The notes below the pieces were generated by a model that worked only from the letters and a program-made list of their open reading frames with translations, had not been told where the DNA came from and made no database searches. From assembly GCA_045654805.1 (NCBI GenBank), contig JAZOOD010000068.1, positions 5,822 to 69,821 of the forward strand: a DNA stretch of 64,000 nt. Direction: 5' to 3'. The position numbers were made by a program, and so were the translations under genes. Of this stretch, positions 50,009 to 58,513 are shown piece after piece. This DNA comes from CAZNKU01 sp045654805 (GTDB lineage: Bacteria > Bacillota > Clostridia > Monoglobales > Firm-18). The number at the start of each line of letters is the position of its first letter. The first letter of the stretch is position 1.

Positions 50009-51250
50009 TTAAACTATTGCATTATCTCTGCTTGAAGCCATCATTAGTTTTATTCTGTTTTCCTGATTAACTTTTGACGCACTTGCATCATAATCTATCG
50101 GCACAATATTAACGTCGGGATTATGTTCTTTAATAATTTTTATCATACCCTTACCAACTATGTGATTGGGCAAACATCCAAATGGTTGAGTACAAACTAT
50201 ACTTTTTACTCCCTGATGTATAAGTTCCAACATTTCCGCAGTCAAAAGCCATCCCTCACCCATCTTTACACCAAGGCTTATGTAATCCTTAACAATATTT
50301 ACAGTATCACTGAAATAAGATGGTGCAGCAAAATCACTATTATTTTTTATAACTCTAATCAAAAGCCTTTGCTTACCGAGAACATATTTATAAACCAATC
50401 TGTATATCAATGACTTGAGCTTACCTATGCCATAGAATTTTGTATCCAAAATTGTATTGTAAATACAATACAGACAAAAGTCAAGCAAACCACCCATAAC
50501 GACCTCACCATTGTTATCAACAATTAATTTTTCAAGGTCATTGTTACCAAGAGGTGAAAATTTAACAAAAATTTCTCCAACAATACCAACCTTTAGCTTT
50601 TTGACAGATTTATCAAGTTTGATTTCCCTAAAAGCATTTATTATACGTATATATTCCTGCTTTATGCGTTTTTTGTTAAGCTTATCTTCCGACAATATAC
50701 CGATAATTTCATTTATGTACTGCAAGGAAGCCCTGTCACTTTCACCTTTTTCAATCTCGTAAGGGATACATTGATTTTTAAGACACATAATAAGGTCACC
50801 AAAAATAATTGCATACACAAAACGTATAAGCATAGGCATATTAATTTTAAGTGACGAATCATCAAGTCCTGAAAAATTAATGGAAATAACGGGTATGTTG
50901 CCATATCCTGCATTACTAAGTGCTTTACGTAACAAGGATATGTAATTCGACGCTCTACATCCTCCTCCAGTCTGGGTAATCATAAGGGCAATCTTATTCT
51001 TATCATATCCGCCGTTTTCAATAGCATCAATAAGTTGACCTATTACAACTTGAGCGGGATAACAGGTATCATTGTGAACATATTTAAGACCATATTCTTT
51101 GATAGCTTCGTGGTCTGTTTTTAAAAGTTCAGCATCATAGCCATACTTTTTTAATATACCTATAAGCATCTCAAAATGAATCGGAAGCATTGTAGGCACA
51201 AGTATTTTATAATCTTTTTTCATTTCTTCAGTAAATACTGTATATTCCAA
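50009..51250 (-). CDS. 2-hydroxyacyl-CoA dehydratase-like (HgdB-type) protein
   Basis: 413 residues from a TTG at 51250, directly at the stop of the activase gene, with GGGAG 9 nt upstream. Conserved segments HNDTCYPAQVVIGQLIDA, MITQTGGGCRASNYISLLRK and CTQPFGCLPNHIVGKGMIK hold the cysteines expected of the D-component [4Fe-4S] fold. In many Clostridia this domain is fused to the activase/DUF2229 protein; here it is a separate polypeptide. The substrate is unknown, and no CoA-transferase or acyl-CoA gene is adjacent. Confidence 0.8.
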   Translation of the reverse strand: MEYTVFTEEMKKDYKILVPTMLPIHFEMLIGILKKYGYDAELLKTDHEAIKEYGLKYVHNDTCYPAQVVIGQLIDAIENGGYDKNKIALMITQTGGGCRASNYISLLRKALSNAGYGNIPVISINFSGLDDSSLKINMPMLIRFVYAIIFGDLIMCLKNQCIPYEIEKGESDRASLQYINEIIGILSEDKLNKKRIKQEYIRIINAFREIKLDKSVKKLKVGIVGEIFVKFSPLGNNDLEKLIVDNNGEVVMGGLLDFCLYCIYNTILDTKFYGIGKLKSLIYRLVYKYVLGKQRLLIRVIKNNSDFAAPSYFSDTVNIVKDYISLGVKMGEGWLLTAEMLELIHQGVKSIVCTQPFGCLPNHIVGKGMIKIIKEHNPDVNIVPIDYDASASKVNQENRIKLMMASSRDNAIV

Positions 51251-54211
51251 CTATAAATTCTCCCTTTCTTCCAACGCCGAAGCAAGGCTGCGTAGTCTTA
51301 TTTTAATTGCACCAAGATTATTAATTTCGTCAATCTTAAGCTGTGTATAAATCTTACCATTGGTTTCAAGTATACTTTTAACCTCATCTGTGGTAATAGC
51401 ATCTATACCGCAGCCAAAGGATACAAGCTGTACCAGCTCTGCATTTTTATGTTGTATGGCATATTTTGCCGCATTATAGAGTCTTGAATGGTAAGTCCAT
51501 TGGTTAAGGACGTCCACGTGTATTTTTTCATCATTAATAGGTATGCTGTCCTCACTTATTACAACGAAGCCAAGTGACAAAGCAAGCTTGTCAATCAAAT
51601 GACAAATTTCAGGGTCTACATGGTAAGGACGACCTGCCAAAATAACTATTCTTTTATTATTTTCTTCAGCATACGTTATTGCTTTGCGACCTTCCTCTAT
51701 TAAAGATTCACGCCATTCATTATAAACCCTGCATCCCTCGTTAACGGCAGCAAAGACCTTTGTGAAACGAATATGAGAGAAATTTTTGTTAATTTCTTTA
51801 TACAAACCCTTTGCAAATTCATAATTATTATTTATATTAAGGTATGGTGCAAGAAATTTAACTCTTGAAAGTCTTTTTACATTTGACCTTAAAAGTTCCG
51901 AATAGTAAGCAACAACGGGACAATTATAGTGATTATCTCCTGATTGTTCGTCAAAATTGTATGTAAGGCAGGGATAGAAAATCGCATCTACTCCGCAATC
52001 AAGCAATTCCTCAATATGCCCATGCATAAGCTTCGCAGGATAGCACACTGTATCCGAGGGGATGGTATGCTGCCCCTTTGTATATGTTTTATGAGTAGAA
52101 AATTTACTGAACTTAACCTTAAATCCCAAATTTGTAAATATTGTATGCCACAAGGGTGCCATTTCATACATACTAAGAGCAAGAGGTATCCCAATTGTCT
52201 GCTTATATCCATTATCCTTCAATTCCAAAAGCCTATTACGCTTGAATTCATATACATTAGGACAGTCATTTTTTGTGTTAGTAGCACCTGCACCCTTTTC
52301 GCATTTGTTACCCGAAACAAATTTTTTACCATCGTTAAATATATTAATTGTAAGGTTACAATGATTTTCGCACCCTTTACAATTTACTGCCTTAACCGTT
52401 TGGTTAAAGTTATTAAGTTCTTTCAACGACAAAATTGTTGATTTTTCTTTCCTGACAGCCTTGGCATACAAAGCAGCACCATAAGCCCCCATAAGCCCCG
52501 CTATTGCAGGTCTTACAACATTGCGTCCTATTTCTTTTTCAAAGCTTCGGAGTATAGCGTTATTAAGAAAAGTTCCGCCCTGTACAACAATATTTTTGCC
52601 AAGTTCATCTGCGTTGTTCGCACGGATAACTTTATAGATAGCATTTTTAACAACGCTTACAGAAAGTCCTGCGGAAATATCAGATACTTCTGCACCATCC
52701 TTTTGAGCCTGTTTAACAGATGAATTCATAAAAACAGTACACCTTGAGCCTAAGTCCACAGGATTTTTTGCCTTAAGAGCAAGCTTAGCAAATTCCTCAA
52801 CATTATAACCGGCTATATTTGCAAAAGTTTCTATAAACGAACCGCATCCTGAAGAACATGCCTCATTAAGCATTATATTGTCTATTGCATTATTATGAAT
52901 CTTGAAACATTTTATGTCCTGTCCGCCAATATCAAGTATAAAGTCAACGTCCGGTTTAAAATGACGTGCAGCATAAAAATGTGCCATAGTTTCCACAATG
53001 CCATTGTCAACACCAAAGGCGTGTTTTATAAGTTCTTCACCATAACCCGTAACAGTTCCTGAAACAATTTTTATCCTGTCACCGCACATATTATATATCT
53101 TTATAAGCTCCTCCCTGATAACTTCCGTGGGGTTACCCTTATTAGAGCCATAATAATTGTAAAGAATTTTATCATCACTATCTAACAAAACAAGCTTCGT
53201 CGTAGTGCTACCGCAGTCAATGCCAAGATAAGCTTCACCTGAATATATACTTATATCAGAATTTGGAACCGTAGCCTTTGCATGGCGTCCAACAAACTCT
53301 CTATATTCCTCCTCAGATTCAAAAAGAGGCTCTAATTTTGTAACATTATCATTTGAATAGCCGACATTTTCAAGTTTATCAATCAATTCATCCAAATCAT
53401 ATTCCGGTGAATTATTATTTGCAAGCAATGCACATCCTAATGCAACAGAAACAAGGGCATATTCAGGAAAAATTGCCTCACTTTCAGACAGTCCAAGTGT
53501 TTTGATAAATCTATGCCGCAATCCCTTACAATAGTGCAGAGGCCCACCCAAAAACATAACTCTGCCGGAAATTTCATACCCTTGCACAAGTCCTGAAATT
53601 GTCTGATTAACCACAGCCTGATAAATACTTGCGGCAATATCCTCTTTCTTTGCTCCCTGATTGATGAGAGGCTGAACATCAGACTTTGCAAAAACACCGC
53701 ATCTTGAAGCTATTGAGTATATTTTTTCGTGCTTTAAACTAAGTTCATCTAATGTATCATTATCTACATTTAAAAGTGTAGCCATCTGGTCAATAAATGC
53801 ACCGGTACCACCTGCACACGTACCATTCATACGCTCATCAGTAATTCCCTTGAAGAAAATAACTTTAGCATCCTCACCGCCCAGTTCAACAACTACTCCC
53901 GTATCAGGTGCAAGTGTCTTAACCATCTCGCTTGTGGAAAAAACCTCCTGAACAAAAGGTATGCCAGTTGCATTGGCAAGCCCGAGACCTGCGGAACCTG
54001 AAATACACACCTTTATCTTTTCATCTACAATAAAAGTTTTTAATCTATTAACCATCTCTACGGTTTTTTTACGGACTTCAGACATATGACGCTCGTAACA
54101 ACTATAGACAATCCTACCGTCTTTAATAAGCACTACCTTCACAGTAGTAGAACCAACATCAATTCCCAAAGTTATTCCATTAATATTTTTAAAAAATAAG
54201 TTATCAAACAT
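51251..54211 (-). CDS. Acyl-CoA dehydratase activase-like protein (two BcrAD/BadFG ATPase domains + DUF2229)
   Basis: 986 residues. Two ASKHA activase domains: the first with LGIDVGSTTVKVVLI, GGEDAKVIFF and GTCAGGTGAFIDQM (about 13-260); the second with LGIDCGSTTTKLVLL, DIGGQDIKCFK and EACSSGCGSFIETF (about 325-570). A Cys-rich CKGCENHCNLTI stretch follows, then DUF2229 (about 665-880). Such activases use ATP to push an electron onto a dehydratase iron-sulfur cluster. Its own promoter lies 50 bp upstream. It is probably the activator of the 413-residue partner. Confidence 0.85.
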   Translation of the reverse strand: MFDNLFFKNINGITLGIDVGSTTVKVVLIKDGRIVYSCYERHMSEVRKKTVEMVNRLKTFIVDEKIKVCISGSAGLGLANATGIPFVQEVFSTSEMVKTLAPDTGVVVELGGEDAKVIFFKGITDERMNGTCAGGTGAFIDQMATLLNVDNDTLDELSLKHEKIYSIASRCGVFAKSDVQPLINQGAKKEDIAASIYQAVVNQTISGLVQGYEISGRVMFLGGPLHYCKGLRHRFIKTLGLSESEAIFPEYALVSVALGCALLANNNSPEYDLDELIDKLENVGYSNDNVTKLEPLFESEEEYREFVGRHAKATVPNSDISIYSGEAYLGIDCGSTTTKLVLLDSDDKILYNYYGSNKGNPTEVIREELIKIYNMCGDRIKIVSGTVTGYGEELIKHAFGVDNGIVETMAHFYAARHFKPDVDFILDIGGQDIKCFKIHNNAIDNIMLNEACSSGCGSFIETFANIAGYNVEEFAKLALKAKNPVDLGSRCTVFMNSSVKQAQKDGAEVSDISAGLSVSVVKNAIYKVIRANNADELGKNIVVQGGTFLNNAILRSFEKEIGRNVVRPAIAGLMGAYGAALYAKAVRKEKSTILSLKELNNFNQTVKAVNCKGCENHCNLTINIFNDGKKFVSGNKCEKGAGATNTKNDCPNVYEFKRNRLLELKDNGYKQTIGIPLALSMYEMAPLWHTIFTNLGFKVKFSKFSTHKTYTKGQHTIPSDTVCYPAKLMHGHIEELLDCGVDAIFYPCLTYNFDEQSGDNHYNCPVVAYYSELLRSNVKRLSRVKFLAPYLNINNNYEFAKGLYKEINKNFSHIRFTKVFAAVNEGCRVYNEWRESLIEEGRKAITYAEENNKRIVILAGRPYHVDPEICHLIDKLALSLGFVVISEDSIPINDEKIHVDVLNQWTYHSRLYNAAKYAIQHKNAELVQLVSFGCGIDAITTDEVKSILETNGKIYTQLKIDEINNLGAIKIRLRSLASALEERENL

Positions 54212-54254
54212 ATTATCACCATTACAAAATTTTACAAATTCCTACCTATTAAAT

Positions 54255-54283
54255 ATTATACAACCTTTATTTAAAAAAATCAA
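54255..54283 (-). promoter_or_regulatory. Promoter of the activase-HgdB-like unit
   Basis: Minus strand TTGATT (54278-54283), 17 bp, TATAAT (54255-54260), about 44 bp before the ATG. Confidence 0.75.
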
Positions 54284-54308
54284 TTAATTTACTAAAAATT
54301 AATATTTT

Positions 54309-54339
54309 AGGCACACTGAAATCAAATTCCAATGTGCCT
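54309..54339 (-). terminator. Possible weak terminator at the end of larE
   Basis: AGGCACA / TGTGCCT inverted repeat extended by imperfect pairs, followed on the minus strand by AAAATATTAATTTTT; it overlaps the larE stop. The T run is delayed, so efficiency is doubtful. Confidence 0.4.
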
Positions 54340-55143
54340 ATCCATACTCCCACTATTGAATCCTTCTAAATCCAGTGTGATATATTTATAACCCAATTTT
54401 TTTAAAAAGTTAATGATATCTACTCTTAATTTAACAATCTTCGAAATATCATCAAAATCAACCTCTATTCTTGTTAAATCACCATGTACACGCAAACGAA
54501 CATTATAAAATCCCAATGATTTAATATAGTCTTCAGCCTGTTCAACTTTTTTTATTTTTTCATAATTCAGCGTTGCTCCGTATTCGAATCTTGTAGCCAG
54601 ACAAGGTGTCGACGGTATGTCACAAGCAGGAATATTATAATCAGTCGCAAGCCTACGTACCTCCTCCTTGGTCATCCCGACCTGAGCAAGAGGACTTAAT
54701 ACATTAAATTCCTTAAGAGCTTTAATCCCCGGACGATATGCTTGCAAATCATCAAAGTTCGTGCCATCTATTATACAATCCACTTTAACGGATTTTGCAA
54801 AATCGTATATTTTAGAAAACATATATTTTTTACAAAGATAGCACCTGTCAGTTGGATTATTTATAATTCCCGCTTCATTAAGTATATCAACATCGATATT
54901 TTTATATATTGCACCAATTTTTTCAGCACTGTTGCGTGTAAAGTCATATTCCTTTGCAGTGTTCATTATAGTAAAGACAGTTACTGCATAAATCTTTTTA
55001 TTATTAAATTTGGCACAATTACACGCAATTTTAAGAAGTAAACTACTGTCTACTCCTCCTGAAAAAGCAACAACAATGTCATTTTTTGTACAATTATCAA
55101 TTATTTTGGTCAATTTATTACATTTATCATCAAAATCTTTCAT
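54322..55143 (-). CDS. larE: ATP-dependent sacrificial sulfur transferase LarE
   Basis: 273 residues. PP-loop ATPase motif VVAFSGGVDSSLLLKIA (about 24-40), IDGTNFDDLQAYRPG, and CDIPSTPCLATRFEYG with the cysteine that donates sulfur in the Lactobacillus enzyme. LarE converts the dicarboxylated pyridinium intermediate to the dithiocarboxylate of the nickel-pincer nucleotide. It follows larC by 3 bp. Confidence 0.92.
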   Translation of the reverse strand: MKDFDDKCNKLTKIIDNCTKNDIVVAFSGGVDSSLLLKIACNCAKFNNKKIYAVTVFTIMNTAKEYDFTRNSAEKIGAIYKNIDVDILNEAGIINNPTDRCYLCKKYMFSKIYDFAKSVKVDCIIDGTNFDDLQAYRPGIKALKEFNVLSPLAQVGMTKEEVRRLATDYNIPACDIPSTPCLATRFEYGATLNYEKIKKVEQAEDYIKSLGFYNVRLRVHGDLTRIEVDFDDISKIVKLRVDIINFLKKLGYKYITLDLEGFNSGSMDRHIGI

Positions 55144-55146
55144 ATT

Positions 55147-56379
55147 CTACTCCATAGATTTACAGATTTCTACTATATCTGAATAAACTTGCTGATATGG
55201 TATATCAAACGTATCACAAATTTTAGATATACTATCATATTCAGGGTAATATCTCATCTCATTTTTCAGTATACATTTTTTTACCTTGACAATACCATAT
55301 TTTGTAGAAATATCAATAATTTCGCGGTTCAACACCGTTCTTTCAACTTTATATTTGCGGATACCAATGGTTGTTGTGTACTTAAAAATAAATTCTTCAA
55401 TTTTATCAATGTCCTTATATTCACATAAAACTCCCAATTCATAGGCAGGTCTGTTTTTTTTCATATATATAGGTGTAAAGTAAATATCCTTTGCACCTAT
55501 TTTCAAAATTTTATTCATTACATAACCCATTATTTCTCCGGAGCAGTCATCAATGTTGGTTTCCAGCTTATAGATTTCATCCTTTTTGTCTTCTTCTATA
55601 AGCATTGCACGCAACAAACTTGGTTTATCATAATTTCTCTTTCCGGCTCCCATGCCAACCTTTTTAATTACAAAATTTTGCGGTAATTTCGAAGATGTAG
55701 AAAGAGCTGCAACTATTGCAGCACCTGTCGGAGTTACAAATTCTCCCTGATAATCAGTAATATTCAACTTAATTGAATGTTTTGTAGCAATATTCAGTAC
55801 AGCAGGAACAGGTACAGGCAATACACCATGTCGACAACGCACGAAGCCCTTTCCCTCGTACAATACGGGTACTATAACATCGGTAATCTGCAAATTATCT
55901 ATACATACTGCAACTGCAACTATATCCACAATGGAATCTACTGCACCAACCTCGTGAAAAATAACTTGTTCCTTTGGCACATTATGTGCTTTTGACTCCG
56001 ATTCAGCCAATATATCAAATATTTTCAGGGAAATATTTTTGGCATTATCGGAAATCGCTGATTTGTTTATTATATTGATAATTTCTGTCAATTTTCTGTG
56101 TTCGTGTGAATGATTATGAATATGTACATCCTTATTTCCATGGAGGTATTCCATATTGTGATCGTAATTTTCGTGCTTTTCATCGAGTATAACCGAGAAA
56201 TCACAGGCATTTATTCCATTTTTATTAACGTAGCTTATTTTTATTTCATACCCAGTTAAATTAAGGCTGTCCAGTGAGTTTATAAGAACATCTTTGTCAG
56301 CACCTAAATCAAGTAGTGCCGCAACCGTCATATCACCGCTAATACCGGAAAAGCATTCCAAATAAATTGTTTTATCCAT
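55147..56379 (-). CDS. larC: Nickel-pincer cofactor nickel-insertion protein LarC
   Basis: 410 residues, a single frame with no programmed frameshift (lactobacilli use larC1/larC2). N-terminus ECFSGISGDMTVAALLDLGA, histidine-rich NKDVHIHNHSHEHRK (about 84-98) as expected for nickel handling, EVGAVDSIVDIVAVAVC, and a C-terminal LETNIDDCSGEIMGYVM. LarC inserts Ni into the pincer nucleotide. larB lies 24 bp upstream, larE 3 bp downstream. Confidence 0.93.
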   Translation of the reverse strand: MDKTIYLECFSGISGDMTVAALLDLGADKDVLINSLDSLNLTGYEIKISYVNKNGINACDFSVILDEKHENYDHNMEYLHGNKDVHIHNHSHEHRKLTEIINIINKSAISDNAKNISLKIFDILAESESKAHNVPKEQVIFHEVGAVDSIVDIVAVAVCIDNLQITDVIVPVLYEGKGFVRCRHGVLPVPVPAVLNIATKHSIKLNITDYQGEFVTPTGAAIVAALSTSSKLPQNFVIKKVGMGAGKRNYDKPSLLRAMLIEEDKKDEIYKLETNIDDCSGEIMGYVMNKILKIGAKDIYFTPIYMKKNRPAYELGVLCEYKDIDKIEEFIFKYTTTIGIRKYKVERTVLNREIIDISTKYGIVKVKKCILKNEMRYYPEYDSISKICDTFDIPYQQVYSDIVEICKSME

Positions 56380-56403
56380 ATCTATTTAACCTTTCGAATT
56401 AAT

Positions 56404-57150
56404 TTACTTCTTATAAGCAATACGATTAATTTGTGAAGCAATATATCCGGCACCATAGCCGTTATCAATATTCACTACAGATATACCATTTGCGCAGGAA
56501 TTTATCATTGTAAGCAATGCAGAAAGACCTTCAAAGCTTGCACCATACCCCACAGAAGTAGGTACGGCAATAATCGGCTTATCAACAAGACCTCCTATTA
56601 CGCTGGCAAGGGCACCTTCCATACCTGCAACAACAACTATACAGTTTGCCTGACGTATAACATCAATTTTTGACAGTAATCGATGCAACCCGCTTACACC
56701 AACGTCGTATATACGTTCGACATTTGAGCCAAGATACTCAGCAGTTTGTGCTGCCTCCTCCGCTACTGAAATATCTGCAGTACCTGCTGTACATATTGCT
56801 ATACTACCAATACATTTTTTGTCAGCTTTTTCAATCTTTAAAATTCTTGATATGCTGTCATATTCTATTTGAGGAATCACAGATTTTACAAGTTTAAACT
56901 GTGCATCCGTTGCTCTTGTTCCAAATACTTCTCCATCTGTTTCATAGAGCTTTTTGTAAATATTAACAAGGTATTCGTCAGATTTTCCCTGGCAAAAAAC
57001 AACTTCATTAACACCTGTACGGATTTTACGGTGTGTATCAAGCTTTGCATATCCAAGCTCTTCGAATGTTTTTCTGCCAAAAAAATGTTCTGCCTCCTGT
57101 AATGTTATTTCGTCATTTTTAAATTTTTCCAAAACCTCATTTATTTCCAC
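56404..57150 (-). CDS. larB: Pyridinium-3,5-biscarboxylic acid mononucleotide synthase LarB
   Basis: 248 residues from a GTG at 57150 with GGGAG 7 nt upstream; the open frame extends to 57240, but the promoter occupies that part. The AIRC (PurE-like) domain covers about 120-245, with GTADISVAEEAAQTAEYLG, VVVAGMEGALASVIGGLVD and VPTSVGYGASFEGLSALL. LarB carboxylates and hydrolyses nicotinic acid adenine dinucleotide, the first step of the cofactor. First gene of larBCE. Confidence 0.93.
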   Translation of the reverse strand: MEINEVLEKFKNDEITLQEAEHFFGRKTFEELGYAKLDTHRKIRTGVNEVVFCQGKSDEYLVNIYKKLYETDGEVFGTRATDAQFKLVKSVIPQIEYDSISRILKIEKADKKCIGSIAICTAGTADISVAEEAAQTAEYLGSNVERIYDVGVSGLHRLLSKIDVIRQANCIVVVAGMEGALASVIGGLVDKPIIAVPTSVGYGASFEGLSALLTMINSCANGISVVNIDNGYGAGYIASQINRIAYKK

Positions 57151-57211
57151 AACATCACTCCCAAAATCAGTATTGTGTACAAAGCTCCATTCACAAATTC
57201 TGTATGTGGCA

Positions 57212-57240
57212 ATTATATCATAAACTGTCGGAATAGTCAA
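57212..57240 (-). promoter_or_regulatory. Promoter of larBCE
   Basis: Minus strand TTGACT (57235-57240), 17 bp, TATAAT (57212-57217). It excludes the upstream part of the larB frame from the transcript. Confidence 0.82.
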
Positions 57241-57278
57241 TTTGAGGATGGAAAATATGCCTAATTCATAACTATATT

Positions 57279-57320
57279 AAAAAAACACACAAAATGGTTT
57301 TATGTCCAAATTGTGTGTTT
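57279..57320 (-). terminator. Terminator after the EAL fragment
   Basis: Minus strand AAACACACAA..TTGG / CCA..TTGTGTGTTT hairpin with a 7-nt loop, followed by TTTTT. It separates the last operon from larBCE. Confidence 0.82.
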
Positions 57321-57323
57321 AAT

Positions 57324-57831
57324 TTATCTTTTATTATATATTTCTATAAACGCTTCACACTCTTCCAATGGAAACGCTTTTGAATAATGCCATCCCTGAG
57401 CATAATCGCAATCAGACCTTGTCACAAGTGCATCTTGTTCATCTGTTTCAACCCCTTCACAAATGACAGATATCTTCAAACTGTGTGCAAGAGCTATGAT
57501 GCCAGAAAACAAATCTTTACCTCTTTGTGTATCAGCTTTTAAAAGAATGTCCCTGTCAATTTTAACAACATCAATAGGATAGTCATACAGATTTGAAAGC
57601 GAAGTGTAACCGCTCCCTAAATCATCAAGGTAAATCTTAAATCCAAGTTCTTTGCAAAGAGTAACATTTTTAGTTGCAGTTTCTCTATCCTTTTCAATGG
57701 CATCCTCAGTTATCTCTATGGAAAGCTTTGACTTATCAAATTTATAACCGTCTGCAATCATTTTAAGCTTATGGACAAAATTTTTCTCAGAAAGGGTAAT
57801 TCTTGTAAAATTACAAGAAATTGAAATATCT
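57324..57831 (-). pseudogene. C-terminal fragment of an EAL-domain (c-di-GMP phosphodiesterase) protein
   Basis: Open frame from the end of the preceding fragment, readable from about 57831 (SKYKDISISCNFTRITL) to a stop at 57324. The only ATG is mid-domain at 57761. It contains the last half of an EAL domain: KLSIEITEDAIEKD, YLDDLGSGYTSLSNL (metal-binding DDxGxG), VDVVKIDRDIL-like PIDVVKIDRDILL and CEGVETDEQ, then the terminal QGWHYSKAF. The N-terminal half with the EAL motif itself is missing, and the frame is +1 relative to the upstream fragment. It is probably inactive. Confidence 0.8.
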
Positions 57832-58497
57832 TTATACTTTGAAAAATTGCAAATTTAGCATACCCGTTTCAACATCGGTCATTTTGTCTGCCTCATTTTC
57901 TTTTCGTATTCTTCTTATACGAATAATTAAAATTGCAACAAAAACAAAGAGAAGAATTGACAGTATAATCACACCAACAAGCCATTTGTAATTAGTTTTT
58001 GCATTTTGCGATGCATACGACAAATATATGCCATTTTTCTCATCAAGAGATATTTTGTTTGCTGCAGATTTTATTGCAGTAATTTTATCCTCCTTCGCGA
58101 GTGTTGTGAAGATAAGTCCCGATTTTTTTGGTTTGCCGTCTTGCTCATAGGAAATAAGTTCAAGATAATCCTTGCCGTAAGAGGTAATTTCTCCTGCGGA
58201 AGAAACAATATCAACCTGCAAATTTTGTCCTAAGATATTATTGTCCTTTTTATCTCCGTTAATATAAACAAAATTTATCCCTGAATATTCTGATATTTTT
58301 TCAAGCAAATCAGGAATAACACCCTTGTAGGATTTTACATTCTCATCATAATACTCTATCGGATAATTATCAGCATTACCTGCTATATATACATAGTTTG
58401 CGTAGCCTTCTGTTTTTTGTGTGGTTATAACTTCAGCGAAGACAGGTTGTACAAAAAATACAAGCACTGTAAAAAGGACTAAAATAAATTTTTTCAT
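57832..58497 (-). pseudogene. N-terminal fragment of a membrane-bound GGDEF/EAL protein (sensor part)
   Basis: 221 residues from the ATG at 58497 (GGAGG 9 nt upstream). Signal peptide (MKKFILVLFTVLVFFVQPVF), a periplasmic region resembling solute-binding sensors (NYPIEYYDENVKSYKGVIPD, about 45-64), one transmembrane helix (about 178-200, LVGVIILSILLFVFVAILII), then MTDVETGMLNLQFF, the start of a GGDEF domain (D-x-L-T-G-L-x-N-R pattern). The protein stops there, and the sequence resumes in another frame deep in an EAL domain. The diguanylate-cyclase core is lost. Confidence 0.75.
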
Positions 58498-58513
58498 TTT
58501 CTGTACAGCCTCC

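Noticed and set aside
54212..54321. Cotranscription of larBCE with the activase-HgdB-like genes
   Set aside because: A consensus promoter sits directly before the activase gene and a hairpin overlaps the larE stop, so independent units are more likely.
57150..57240. N-terminal extension of LarB to 57240
   Set aside because: The consensus promoter occupies 57212-57240, and a GGGAG-GTG start at 57150 gives the normal family length.
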